A stretch of 64,000 nt of DNA from Heloderma charlesbogerti (Eukaryota; Chordata; Lepidosauria; Squamata; Helodermatidae), in the NCBI GenBank assembly GCA_026122225.1, contig JANEZZ010000728.1, forward strand, positions 1,922,001 to 1,986,000, given 5' to 3'. A program made the position numbers and the translations under genes. Positions 45,573 to 56,793 of this stretch are shown one piece after another (the first letter of the stretch is position 1; every line of letters begins with the position of its first letter). The notes under the pieces were generated by a model. That model ran no database searches. It worked only from the letters and a program-made list of their open reading frames with translations, and was not told the DNA's origin.

Positions 45573-46526
45573 TAGGGATGTACGAAACTCACCTTTTCGT
45601 GGAATTTTTCGCAGTGGGAGGGGAGGCGCTCCGTCCCTCCCCCCGGAATCCTCGACGGGGGGGGAGGTGATCTGGTCCTCCCCCCTAGAATCCTGCCCAT
45701 CTGGCTCCGCTCTGCGGCAGCTCCGCAGAGCAGCCAGCCAGGGCTGTTGTCAGCCGGAGTTCCGGCCGCGGACGGGCTGCTGCGGACGCAAATGGCGGCC
45801 GCCATAGTGACCGCCATTTGCGTCCAGCCAGGCTGCCATGATAGGCTACATAAGTATTTATGTAGCCTATCACGGCAACCAAAAAAAAAAAACAGCATAC
45901 GCAAATGGTGGCGGCTACAGCGGCCACCATTTGCATTCCTTATTTTTCGCCGTTTTAGCCTACGTAAATATTTACGTCAGCTATTACAGCAAAAAAAAAG
46001 GGGAACGCAAATAGCGTAGTGGGTGCTATTTGCGTTCCTTTCCCCCCCCCCACCGTAATAGCTTACATAAATATTTACATAGGCTAAAACGGCAGGGGGG
46101 AAAGGAACACAAATAGCGCGCATTACACTATTTGCATTCCCCTTTTTTCGCTGTAATAGCCTACGTAAATATTTACGTAGGCTAAAACAGCGAAAAATAA
46201 GGAACGCAAATGGCCACTGCCATTTGCGTACACCATTTTGTTTTTGTTTTTGCTTGGCTTGCTGTGATAGGCTATGTAAATACTTACGTAGCCTATCACG
46301 GCAAAGACCAGGATGCGAATGGTGACCGCGGCAGCTGCTTGAAAGACCAGCCGGGGTCGCTGCCGGAGCCGCCACCGTCTGGAATATCTGCCCCAGATAT
46401 GCTTCGTCCCGGGGGGAATCCGTGGGGGGGTGGGGGGGCAGGCCGTTCTGCCACGGATTTTGGGGGGCCGAATGCCAGTGCATTCGGCCTCACTGAAATC
46501 CGTGGCAAAATTCTCCGCCATCCCTA
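45573..46526 (+). mobile_element. Palindrome-packed hAT-type element, copy 2 (954 bp)
   Basis: Begins TAGGGATGTACGAAACTCAC and ends CGCCATCCCTA. Flanked by CTCAAAGC (45565-45572) and CTCAAAAC (46527-46534), an 8-bp duplication with one difference. The interior is a chain of about ten hairpins that alternate two themes: GCAAATGG/CCATTTGC or GCAAATAGC/GCTATTTGC, and GATAGGCTAC or TTAGCCTACGTAAAT with its inverse. These hairpins mirror each other around about 46,072, so most of 45,787-46,345 is one large imperfect palindrome. The 3' subterminal GGGCCGAATGCCAGTGCATT block matches copy 1. No transposase frame. Confidence 0.87.
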
Positions 46527-46719
46527 CTCAAAACTGCCAGAAAGCTGAGCAGGTCAATTACTTCTCTCTCTTTCCCTCTCCTCCATTTTCCCTTTTTGTG
46601 GGACAGGTTATTTTCAACTGATTCCCTAACATTCCATGTTTCAGCAGCTCTCAACCATAGAGAACTGTGTGATTCTATTAACTCACAGACTCATACAAGC
46701 TCTATTCACGTATTCAAAA

Positions 46720-46975
46720 CAATGTGAGGGCTCAAAGTGGGAAAGGGGCCCTGCCCTTTATTCCCCAGTGTTGCCACTCCATGCAATGAGGGCTGAAGTG
46801 GGATTGTACTTGTGTTCAATTGAACTTGAGTCGAACACTTTACATGATTGGGGACTCCGATAAAAACAGGGTCCCCAATCACGTGGAGCAGTCTACTTGT
46901 ATTCAATTGAACATGAGTAGAGCCTGCTTCAAACCTCACACATGGCAAGGTCAGAGAATAAGGGGTGGAGCCTGG
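46720..46975. repeat. Palindromic MITE-like element
   Basis: Arms ACTTGTGTTCAATTGAAC...CATGATTGGGGAC and GTCCCCAATCACGTGG...GTTCAATTGAACATGAGT are inverted around about 46,868. Outer parts AAGTGGGAAAGGGGC and AAGGGGTGGAGCC may be the termini. Likely a non-autonomous DNA transposon. Confidence 0.6.
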
Positions 46976-47559
46976 CATGCATGGACCAGGGCTGGCATCA
47001 AGGATAGGCATGGTCAAGCACTTGCCAGGGACACACACCCCAGCAGGGATCTGCTGATAAGAACCCCCTGGACTTGCTCCTCCTCTTCACCAACCTGCGT
47101 GTTCATCTGCCTCTTGCTCTGGCCCAGACAACATTGATGGTGACGAGAAGGAACACTAGGTGCCACTGCCTACTTGTTCTCTGCCTATCAAGCAAGCAAC
47201 TGGAAGCAGCAATGAGAAAGAGGATAAGGAGCAATAGCAGCTGGTGACAACGGCAGTGAGAAAGCAGACTCACTGTGGAGGGTGCCCAGTCCCCATTGGT
47301 GTCTTGCCCAATGGCCCCCAAAAACCCAGAGCCGGCACTTATGGGGCCACTGAGGACAGAGCCAGTGTGTATCCTCACTTGGAGGCCTCGTATGTTCCTG
47401 TAATACATGAATAAGGCTACAGTCTGCCTGACCTCTAGTTTTACCTAAGTCATCTCCTCACTGCTTCCCACCCTCCCTCTGTTCAACTACCATCAGAATT
47501 TTATACCTCCTGAAAGCTTACTGGTTCTTGTCATGCAGTTTTGTTTTGTTTTAATTGGA
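46976..47559. repeat. Probable second inverted-repeat element, then unassigned
   Basis: CCAGGGCTGGCATCAAGG at about 46,988 is loosely mirrored by 'ccaaaaacccagagccggca' at about 47,320-47,340, suggesting a roughly 350-bp DNA element. Nothing else is recognised to 47,559. Confidence 0.4.
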
Positions 47560-47697
47560 TTTAATTTACAAACTTATACATTTCTGCATACCAAGGGAGT
47601 CCCCCAAATATGTAGAAACCAGTGCCTTATTTCTGGGTGGCCCCATTTTGCTTCCAAACTGATAGGACTCAGCTATCCAAGTTCACTATTAGGGGAA
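47560..47697 (+). repeat. Dispersed repeat, copy 2 of 2
   Basis: The partner of 10,376-10,519 in the same orientation, sharing TTAATTTACAAACTT-type start, 'gtagaaaccag' and 'atccaagttcactattag' blocks. Unknown family. Confidence 0.6.
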
Positions 47698-49002
47698 ATG
47701 TTGATTTTTCAAACTCTCCCCAGTAAAACACACACACACACACTGGGTAGGTAACTCACAAGGGATGAAGTTTTCATTATTGTGCTAAAATAATCTGGTC
47801 CCAGAAGCATGTTCCTTACAAGAGAAATGTGGCAACCCTTTGAAAGGCACCAAGGTGTTACATTTATTTAACATTTGTACAGTGTTACGCTGCTTTTCGT
47901 GTGCCATGTTTGTATAGTTAGGTTAAATGATTCATTCTTTAAGCATATGCAAAGGATTCTCTTAAAAGGGGTACAAAGGAATTAGATAAATTTACCTAGA
48001 GCAAAGGATAGATAAATTCACTAAAGTAGTATGACAATTATTAACTTTTGTTGTTAACTAGACTATAGAAGACAATAGATATCACAATTTAAATGAGCTC
48101 ATTTGCACCTCTCTGTCCATATAATAAACATAACTGGTTTTTTGTTTTTACTTTTGGATGATCATATAAAACAGATTCAGTCTAGTTAATTTCCTGCTCA
48201 GCCAATTAAAATTACTATGCTGGAGTTACACAAGTTAATTGCCACAGGTGCTATTCCACTGGGTGTAATTAAGGGAGATGCTTGTTCCATGGTCACAGAG
48301 ATGCTTGTTCCATGGAGACTGCTTTGCTAGTTCTCCATTCCAAAGGAAATAAGTGCCCCAGCATGCCCTACAATTGTCAAATAAACTGCTTCTGGGGATA
48401 TATCTGGGAATATTGTTTTTCTGCAGCTGAGTAGCAACATGGGACTACAGCACAACAATTACCGGCAGAAATAAGACTAGACTTTTAGCATTATAACTTG
48501 TATTACAGAAGCATTGTATTATTTGCCTATTTGGCAATATTCTGGGCTTTGCCCAAAGTTACAGAATACAATTTAATTAAATGTACATATATATGCTTAT
48601 TTTGCACAATTTGTTCTGCTTCCAGAATTAAGGTTTAGAGAATTTAGATCTTTAGACCATTCAGAATTCAGATCACCTCACAAGGATTCTGGATCTTATG
48701 GGGCAAAGAGGGATTTTAAAAGGGCATGGAAATTGTTGTGAGGTGGCCAAATGAGTCATGTAAACAGAGAATAATAATCGTGGGAGAAGTTATTGCACTA
48801 TGAGAACCCCACCCACAAACCTGTTGGAGCTCTGTCCAATCCAGCATCATTGTCTGAGCCTTCAATATGTTGCCTGCCAATTCCACACTCACCTCTACAA
48901 CCATAAAGGGTAAAAAGTTGCTTTTTCCATAAAATCTGAGGATTTCAGTTTGCTAAATACTATGCAAGATATCAAATTTTAAGTTTGGGCAATAGAACTC
49001 TT
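47698..49002. other. AT-rich unique sequence with a candidate CNE
   Basis: The block 48,160-48,330 (TCAGCCAATTAAAATTACTA, then GTGTAATTAAG) is repeat-free and rich in homeodomain-like sites, a weak conserved-element candidate. A CA run is at about 47,729-47,743. No gene. Confidence 0.35.
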
Positions 49003-49292
49003 TGTTGTTGTTGTTCAGTCGTTAAGTCGTGTCCAACTCTTTGTGACCCCATGGACCATAGCACGCCAGGCCTTCCTGTCCTCCGCTCTCTCCCGAAGCG
49101 TGCTCATGTTCATATTCATTGCATCGGTGATGCTATCTAGCCATCTCATTCTCTGCCGTCCCCTTCTCCTTTTGCTTTCAATCTTTCCCAGCATCAGAGT
49201 CTTTTCCAGGGAGTTTTCTCTTCGCATTAGGTGGCCAAAATATTTGAGCTTCAGTTTCAGTATCTGTCCTTCCAATAATTCCTGCAGATAAC
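49003..49292 (-). mobile_element. BovB LINE 3' end
   Basis: The minus strand encodes LKLKYFGHLMRRENSLEKTL and RAMVHGVTKSWTRLND, the last part of the BovB reverse transcriptase protein, and ends in a (CAA)n-like tail (TTGTTGTTGTTG on the plus strand at 49,003-49,014). It is nearly identical in protein to the matching part of the 54.3-55.6 kb copy. The frame is open to its end, so it is a fairly young 3' fragment. Confidence 0.88.
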
Positions 49293-49384
49293 CCATTACA
49301 GTCTTATAGGGCAGAGCCAGTTCTGTCTCTCACGCTAACAGTTAAACATCTTCAAATTGTTGTCATTGTATATATTCCAATATA

Positions 49385-49515
49385 TTAAAAAAAAGGTAAA
49401 GGTATCCCCAACCAGTCGTGTCCGACTCTAGGGTGTGGTGTTCATCTCCATTTCTAAGCCAAAGAGCCAGCACTGTCCGAAGATGCTTCCATGGTCATGT
49501 GGCTGGCATGACTGC
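49385..49515 (-). mobile_element. Sauria-type SINE 3' part
   Basis: On the plus strand AAAGGTAAAGGTATCCCC, then CAGTCGTGTCCGACTCTAGG and 'aagccaaagagccagcac'. This is the complement of the 3' half of the SINE at 44,318-44,662. The tRNA-like head is missing. Confidence 0.8.
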
Positions 49516-50867
49516 CTTCTTCCAAACCAGCCTGCATTCTCCATTTTATATTGCAACGGGACAACTAGACCTTAACCGTTGTGCTTTCATTGCTCAGTGC
49601 ACATTCCTGATGGTTCTGTCCTAAGGACTGTGTGGGTGAGTGTGGTGAGGACACATTTTTTCACATGGCATCTATAAAGTACCCACTAAAGTCAGGATTT
49701 CATGTTGGTTGTACAGTCATTGGCTCAGTTTGTAACAAGAAGACACAGTGGGTTAATTCCCTGCAGTGCTTCTCATCACCATTTTGAATGGTCATGGCGT
49801 GGTGGGGACACACTGTAGCTTCTGTTACGTTTGAACCCAGTGAGAGTGAGTTGTTGACAAGCCACCCTGCAACCCTAAAATAGCCCATGGGTTCCCGGTG
49901 GCTTGTTAACCACCCCAACAATCCACCCCTATCGGGTTCACACATAATGAGAAGCCACCATGGCGGGGGCTTGGATTGCCAATCTGGCCCCCTTGTGCAC
50001 TACAACCCACCATGGCTAATAAGCCACAGTGGGCTGTAGTGATCATCCAAACCATTATATGTTTTTTTTTCTCTTAATGATAGATGCCAGGCCCAACCGC
50101 AACAATGTGTATGGTGGGGCAGATACTAGGCGCCATGGATCCAAAAGAGCCCACCAGGGCTATTGCCATCATCCCCTTAAAAAAACAAACCTCTCCCTTT
50201 TGCACAGCAGCATTCTGAGGAGAAATACCAAGCAAACCTGCTGAAGTAGCCGCCACCAACAGAATAAATTATGCAAAAGAAGCAAATATATGCAAAATAT
50301 CTTAACTTGCAAAAAAAATTGAGACTGCAAAATGGTTTTTTTTCTTGGCACAATAAACAGATTTGAGCTGCTTAACTCATAGCACATGCAACCTCTACCT
50401 ATTCTGTATTTATTTATAGAATCAATGATATTCTATACTGTTACTCTTTCATTGAGAATTTCAATGTGATGGGTTGAAACATGCTCAAGTGTAACATTAA
50501 CAGGGTGCGTTTTACTTTATATTATAATAAAGTTATATTGGTGCCTAGAGGGAGATAGAAAGTAACAAAAGATTAATAAAAAATATAAATATCTGAGTCA
50601 AGTAGATAGAATTATGCTAAGCGTTAGCAAGCATGTATTTTTGGTACTATAGGATGAAAACAGTAAATCATAATATTTTACATTCTTATTTGAGCAACGT
50701 AATTCTGCAACAGCACAAATACAAAGAGAAACGGGTTATTGTTAATACTGGTAGTTACTTACCGTGTTAAGATTTTAAGAAAGTTAAGTAAATGAAGTCT
50801 GACAGCAAAAATAACCTTGAACAACATTCAACATTGTTCTCACAACCTTGCTCCTAATGCTGGAATC
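49516..50867. repeat. Inverted-repeat element remains, then unassigned
   Basis: About 49,719-49,960 resembles the element at 56,455-56,772: 'ctcattgtg' type starts, GCTTCTGTTACGTTTGAACC, 'ggtggcttgttaaccacccc' and GGGTTCACACATAATGAGAAG. From about 50,050 on there is AT-rich unassigned sequence. Confidence 0.5.
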
Positions 50868-50946
50868 CAATACATACTACCTGGGAGTAAGTCCTCCTGA
50901 ACTCAATGGGGCTTACTTCTGAGTAACCATGTATAGGATTGCACTG
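50868..50946 (+). repeat. Short palindromic 'aggattgcac' repeat, good copy
   Basis: Contains CTGGGAGTAAGTCCTCCTGA, 'actcaatggggcttacttct' and ends TATAGGATTGCACTG. About 79 bp and one of the best preserved copies. Confidence 0.75.
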
Positions 50947-51459
50947 AAGTCATGAATTAGCAATTTTTAAAAGTCTTCAAAAAAGAACAGTGGATAAATG
51001 TTAAAACGATTAATGCTGGGACAGCATTACAATATTTCAATCTGATCTTGCTGCTGAATAAACTGGAACTGACTACCCAGGCTGATATTAAGAATTAATT
51101 GTCTGATACTTCTTTGTTGTATTTCCTTGTTCCCTGTCTTTTGTTTTCTGGGTCCATTTATCTATTCTGCTGTTATTGTAAGCCTTGCTGCTATTGTAAG
51201 GGATCATGAAACAGTAGGACATAAATCTTAATCAACAGTAGATATGTTTTCAGAATACCGGAATACCTTTGCTTTAGAAAATAATATGGGGAATAATTTG
51301 TGGATTCCTGACTTTTTATAAGGAATTTTAATTTTGTTCCTCTATGGATGGACAGCTATTGTTGATGGCCATTGACTTAATAATTGTTCTGCTGTTAACT
51401 TGAACTCAACAGGGCTGACTTCTGAGTAGTCATGTGTAATAGGTTGTGGAATTCACAAA
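50947..51459. other. Unassigned, with a half repeat
   Basis: A half copy of the 'aggattgcac' family is at about 51,398-51,443 (GGGCTGACTTCTGAGTAGTC). Otherwise AT-rich without features. Confidence 0.4.
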
Positions 51460-51751
51460 GAAGCTTGCCTGGCACCTACATTGTGATCTTCTCGGTGCCG
51501 GCTGAAGACCTTTTTATTTTCCCAGACGTTTTAGTCCTTCAGTTTAAAAACCTGATTTAGTGCACTTTTAGATCTTTGCACTGCTTATGGCTTTTAGCCT
51601 GTTCTTTACTTTAATTTTATTCTGTTTTAAACGTAAGGTTTTTATATTACATTTTACTATGTTATTGTATTTTATGGTATTATGGTTTAGTTTGTGATCC
51701 ACCCAGAGTGCTTCAGCTATTGGGCAGTATAGAAATGTAATAAATAAATAC
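51460..51751 (+). mobile_element. L2 LINE 3' end
   Basis: GCCTGGCACCTACATTGTG, GGCTGAAGACCTTTTTATTT, a T-rich 3' UTR, then TTCAGCTATTGGGCAGTATA and an (AAATAAAT) tail. Same layout as the L2 at 22,727-23,887. Only the last codons and the 3' UTR remain. Confidence 0.8.
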
Positions 51752-51838
51752 CTTTAAATCATACTGAATTGACAAAAGTTACTCAATGTTCTTAGCAGAC
51801 AGTAAAAAGATGGAAATTCTAGCCATTTATTAGGCTCA

Positions 51839-52283
51839 GAGGGAGCAATCCTATGGCTGCTAGTCAGCGGCTATATGGCCATAGGATACATTGGTTTCCA
51901 GGAACCAACCTCAGAGCCCATGCTCCGAGGTTGGTTCCTGGAGAACCAACCTTCCCCCCCCCCCACTCCTGCGCTGCCTAACAGGCAGCTCGGAATGGTC
52001 CCGTGCTCCGCCCTCAGAAGAGGGGTGCGGAGCAGCGAAAATGGGGCATTCTGTGGGTTGTTCCACGGCAGAGAAGGTGGAAATGCCGGTACGACACATC
52101 CTATGTGTTGTCCGGCAGCTGCTTCTCCCGCTCCACCTTCTCACAGCTAGACAGCCGAAATCAGCTCTCTAGCCACAAATGCAGAGTGGCTGAAGAGTGG
52201 AGGGGATGATCCCCTCTGCGCTTCAATAGGTGGTCGCCTCCTAGTTCAGAGGCGGCCACCTATCCCCATAGGATTGAGCTCTT
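51839..52283. mobile_element. G+C-rich multi-hairpin MITE, copy 2
   Basis: Left end AGGGAGCAATCCTATGGC, right end 'ccccataggattgagctct', inverted. It carries the same G+C-rich modules as the copy at 35,563-35,988 in the opposite order: 'ggtcgcctcctagttcagag' near its right end, and an inverted GGTTGGTTCCTGG/'ccaggaaccaacct' hairpin near its left end. No coding sequence. Overlapping open frames are compositional. Confidence 0.65.
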
Positions 52284-53974
52284 AGTTGATATATCACCAA
52301 TTCCTAGCTCTGGTTGCAGAGCAATTATTCCACTTTTTAAAATTGTGATATTTCCTTTAATTTTTAAAGAGACATGACATGGAGATGTTGAAGACAGAAA
52401 GGGAAGAAATAAATTAGTATTATTTTAAATCTAAGAGTAAAATAGTGTGCCTGCATATAGATTCACTTCAATGAGATGGGTCTACCATTATGTTAAATAT
52501 GACTGTACACATTAGGGAAGGCGATGGATGTAGTGTCCAGAGAATATATGCTATTCCCTTATATAACACCTCTTGCCTAAGGATAAGTCAGTTTCAGTGA
52601 TTTGTTGCAACCTGTGACATTGAGCCTGCACTTCTATAAATCCTTACCTGGGAGTAATCCCCACTGAACTTAATGAGACGTACTTCTGTATAGACATATA
52701 TAGGATTGCACTGTAAATTGGATTCATAGCGCATTTGTCTAAAGATTAAATACATTAGTAAAACCTAAATTTCAGTACTTCAAGGACTCTGTGGAAGACT
52801 TGATGCCGTCCAAGTCACCATTCTGGTAGTTCTTCTACTCTGCCTCATTCCAGATTGGAACGTACTATGCACTGATTCAGCTCACTGTGTGTGGCAGGGA
52901 CTGAGTGTGTGTGTCATTCCCACTAACCCCATCTCTGCTGGCCCAAAGTTAGTCTTGTAACAGCAGCTTGCCCAGCCTAGGAGTGCATTTTGTAGAAGCC
53001 GCTTGCTTAAGGGGAGGAACACCTGCTTTGTAGATGCACTACATACTTGCCCTTCTTCCAATACAAACAACTCACTCTAATAATCAACATATTATATTGT
53101 TTAGGTACAAGCGACCCATTTTAATTTGCTGTCTATGGCTAGCACCAGCATGCCTTTTTGACCTCTTTCAAATACCTTGTAAATTGTTGCATTGTTATAG
53201 AAATAATAGATGCCAGATGTATGCTGTAATCTGCAATCCGAGGGATATTGGTATTATAAGAGCAAAATTACTATGTCTGTTATGAAAGGGAGCTTTGAAG
53301 TTTATGATTTTGAAGGAAAATATCCAAATGCCAACACCTAATAAGATTTTAAACTGCAAAAACTTACTGGAAATACAGCCATTTTATACCATCAGGCAAT
53401 CTGGCATAAATAACAACACAGTGAAACGCTCTTCAGCAGACAATGACAGAGATGATGACAGAGTGGCAAAGGAATACATTTTCAATTCACCAGGGTTAAC
53501 GGTGCTGCACTAGATTTTCTAAACAAAGGTTGCTGAACATTTTGCAAAGTACCCACTTAATATTCAATCACAAGATTACAGATGCGATAAAGACAACTGA
53601 TAAAATTCACAGCAGGAAGTTCTACATGATGCAAAATTTCCAGCAACATTTCCAGTTCACTGTTTTTCAGTACTGTACCTAATCTACCATATAAAATTAG
53701 CTCATCTTTCTTATTTGATTTCAGAGTGTAATTATGCTGTTCATCTCTTTAGAAACTAATTGAGATAGGGGTTGCATCATCAAAGTATAGTTTATCTTTT
53801 AAGATGTTGGGCTAATTGTGGCTGTCACCCCAGTTGCAAGCTTAAAAATATATATTTCCTTTGATCTCTAATGGACTCTTTCTATATTGTGCACATCTGT
53901 TAGTTACGGTTTACTAAAGTGGACAACAAGGAACACCATACAGCTGAGACAGGCTTCCCCAAACCAGAGCCAAA
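52284..53974. other. Unassigned, with one short repeat
   Basis: An 'aggattgcac' family copy is at about 52,628-52,717 (TTACCTGGGAGTAATCCCCA ... ATAGGATTGCACTGT). The rest is AT-rich with no gene. Confidence 0.4.
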
Positions 53975-54060
53975 TAGCACTATAGCAGCATAGGAAGGTG
54001 CTTTATACCAGGAGATATTATTGCCCCATCTAGGCCAATATAGACCAGTCATAGGAGCCG
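53975..54060 (-). mobile_element. Probable SINE tail
   Basis: Blocks 'cataggaaggtgctttatac' and 'ccatctaggccaatatagac' look like the 3' part of a tRNA-derived SINE on the minus strand. Short and divergent. Confidence 0.4.
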
Positions 54061-54293
54061 CTCACCAGGATGTCAGACAGGGTTAACTGACATCTCCAAC
54101 TATCTGTCCATTTAGGATAAGCATTGCTGAGATGGGAAATGAAAATTGTGGCTTTTTCCCTGCCCTCCTTCTGAATCTTATCCCATGAGATCTTAGGGGA
54201 AATGCAACGCTCCTCTTTGAGGTTGTCTTGACTCCTGAACAGGAACACTCCTTCTGGAACCTTTGGAATATTTGCAGCACTTTACATTCCAAT

Positions 54294-55623
54294 TCCAAAG
54301 AAGGCCAACGCCAAAGAGTGTTCAAACTACTGTACAATTGCGCTCATTTCCCATGCCAGAAGGTTATGCTCAAAATCCTACAAGCTAGGCTTCAGCAGTA
54401 TGCGAACCGAGAACTACCAGAAGTACAAGCATGGTTTCGAAGAGGCAGAGGAACTAGAGATCAAATCGCCAACTTTCGCTGGATCATGGAGAAAGCAAGA
54501 GAATTCCAGAAAAACGTCTACTTCTGCTTCATTGACTATGCTAAAGCCTTTGATTATGTGGATCACAACAAACTGTGGCAAATTCTGAAAGAGATGGGAG
54601 TACCAGACCACCTTACCTGTCTCCTGAGAAACCTGTACGAGGGTCAAGAAGCAACAGTAAGAACTAGACATGGAACAACCGATTGGTTCCAAATTGGGAA
54701 AGGAGTACGACAAGGCTGCATATTGTTGCCCTGCTTATTTAACTTATATGCAGAGTACATCATGAGAAACGCCGGTTTGGATGAATCACAGGTCAGAATT
54801 AAGATTGCCGGGAGAATTATCAACAACTTCAGCTACGCAGATGATACCACCCTAATGGCAGAAAGCGAAGAGGATCTAAAGAGCCTCTTGTTGAGGGTGA
54901 AAGAGGAGAGTGCAAAAGCTGGTTTGAAACTCAACATTAAAAAAGCGAAGATCATGGCATCTGGCCCCATCACTTCCTGGCATATGGAAGGGGAAGAAAT
55001 GGAAGCAGTGACAGATTTTATTTTCTTGGGCTCCAAGATCACCGCAGACGGTGACTGTAGCCATGAAATTAAAAGACGCTTGCTCCTTGGGAGGAAAGCT
55101 CTGGCCAACCTATACAGCATAGTAAGAAGCAGAGACATCACCTTGCTGACAAAGGTCCGTCCAATCAAAGCTATGGTTTTCCCAGTAGTAACATATGGCT
55201 GTGAGAGCTGGACTATGAGGAAGGCTGAGCGTCGAAGAATTGATGCTTTTGAACTGTGGTGCTGGAGAAGAGTCCCCTGGACTGCAAGGAGGTCAAATCA
55301 GTCCATCCTAAAGGAAATCAACCCTGACTGCTCATTGGAAGGACAGATACTGAAACTGAAGCTCAAATATTTTGGCCACCTAATGCGAAGAGAAAACTCT
55401 CTGGAAAAGACCCTGATGCTGGGAAAGAGTGAAGGCAAAAGGAGAAGGGGACGGCAGAGGATGAGATGGCTAGATAGCATCACTGATGCAATGAATATGG
55501 ACTTGAGCACGCTCCGGGAGAGAGCGCAGGACAGGAAGGCCTGGCGTGCTATGGTCCATGGGGTCACGAAGAGTGACCCAGACACACATGCACGACTGAA
55601 CGACTGAACAACTGAACAACAAC
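54294..55623 (+). mobile_element. BovB LINE, 5'-truncated, reverse transcriptase frame open
   Basis: RTE-clade BovB element. The open frame continues to the stop at 55,607 (about 437 codons of BovB; the frame also runs upstream into flanking DNA, so the ATG at 54,228 is not its own). Motifs in order: FCFIDYAKAFDYVDHNKLW (first catalytic Asp region), GVRQGCILLPCLFNLYAEYI, FSYADDTTLMAES (catalytic YADD), FLGSKITADGDCSHEIKRR, and a C-terminal Arg-rich RRRGRQRMRWLDSITDAM tail. The endonuclease domain is missing. The 3' end is ACGACTGAACGACTGAACAA followed by CAAC units. A 13-bp target duplication TTTACATTCCAAT lies at 54281-54293 and 55636-55648, with a short extra stretch before the second. It cannot move by itself, but the undamaged frame implies recent insertion. 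Confidence 0.92.
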
Positions 55624-55648
55624 TTCTTTCAGGCATTTACATTCCAAT

Positions 55649-56341
55649 GAGTTGTCAAGCAAAATGGGGTCATTCATACATAAGTACATTTATATATACT
55701 GTTTTCTACATACTAGTGGTACTATGTAGTACTATGTACTAGAGAAGACTTGGCTCAAGGTAGAAGCCAGAATAACCTCTATCAGAAAAGGGGGGGGGGA
55801 GTCATTCCACAATTATTCCGCTGTATCTTTCACCCTCATATTTAAGTACCATTCAAACTGAAGCAAGTAGTAGACAATATCTTCCTCTAAGGCACAATCA
55901 GAAATGTTGCAAATGCAATTGTGGCCCTACCCATTTACTGTACTGTCCATATGTTTTTTAAAATCTCAGTAACAAAGCATGTAAATAGTTCCTCTAGCCA
56001 GGCAGATTAAGGCCACATTCCTAAACACACATGCTATGGGGTAAACAACACAGAACACAGTGGGACTTACATCTGAGTAGGACGGTTGTACAAGCAATCC
56101 TTTGCACTCAGTTTGCAGCATTCATTTCTCAACACTAGTGGGGCTACAATTCTGAGACTCGCTACTTCCTGAAGGTCTGCAGACACACATGCCCTAACAT
56201 TGAAACTGTTTGAATAAATGAATTGTAAATGGATCCACCTGTTGTTCAGTCAGGGCTGGACCAAGATATTTTGCTGCCTGATGCAAAGGAGAAGATTGTG
56301 TATATTCCATCACACCTGAGGGAGGCAAGCTAACTTACAGC
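55649..56341. other. Unassigned, with one short repeat
   Basis: A partial 'aggattgcac' family copy is at about 56,022-56,105 (CAGTGGGACTTACATCTGAG). Nothing else seen. Confidence 0.35.
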
Positions 56342-56445
56342 AGAGATGGTGTGGCTGCTGGACTGCAGTTCCCATCAGCCCTATCCAGCATATCAAGAAG
56401 GGAATGATAGGATTTGCAGTCCAATAACATCTGGAGACCACATAT
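56342..56445. repeat. Palindromic 'ccagatgtt' element, partial
   Basis: CTGGACTGCAGTTCCCATCA on the left is mirrored by 'ggatttgcagtccaataaca' then 'tctggagacca' on the right, the same family as 19,045-19,186. Confidence 0.55.
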
Positions 56446-56454
56446 TCTCATTCC

Positions 56455-56772
56455 TGACTTTCAGACCTGGTTCATTTGTAATGAGAAGCCACTGCCAGAG
56501 AATTTCCCTGCAGGGCTTCTCATTGTGGTGGCGGACATCATTCTGAATATTTGGAGGGTGGTGAAGGCATGCTATAGCTTCTTGTTATGTGTGAACCTAG
56601 TGAAGGTGGGTTGTTGGGGTGGTTGACAAGCCACCTGCATAGGTCCTGGGTGGGTTGTCAACACCCCAACAACCCACCCTTGCCAGGTTTGGACATAACA
56701 AGAAGCTGTGGCATGCCCCCACTGTGCTGCAAATATTCAGAATGGTGGCTTGTCGTTACATGCAAAACAGGT
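56455..56772. mobile_element. Inverted-repeat DNA element, CTGGTTCA..TGAGAAGCCAC type
   Basis: Left end GACCTGGTTCATTTGTAATG and right end 'gttacatgcaaaacaggt' are inverted. Inner arms ATAGCTTCTTGTTATGTGTG and CATAACAAGAAGCTGTGGCA, and GGTGGGTTGTTGGGGTGG with CCCCAACAACCCACC, form strong hairpins. About 318 bp, non-autonomous. It ends about 20 bp before the copia LTR. Confidence 0.65.
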
Positions 56773-56793
56773 GAGAGGGTACATGGCAGGTTG

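Noticed and set aside
45836..46301. Regularly spaced repeats in the hAT-type element resembling a CRISPR or integron attC array
   Set aside because: Units are inverted hairpins of two types without unique spacers, lie between transposon ends, and the DNA is vertebrate.
51875..52172. Overlapping Pro/Ser-rich frames at 52 kb
   Set aside because: They lie in the G+C-rich multi-hairpin MITE, and both strands are open because of composition.
54228..55607. 459-codon frame as a host gene starting at the ATG at 54,228
   Set aside because: The first 20 or so codons are flanking DNA. From 54,294 it is BovB reverse transcriptase, bracketed by a target duplication.
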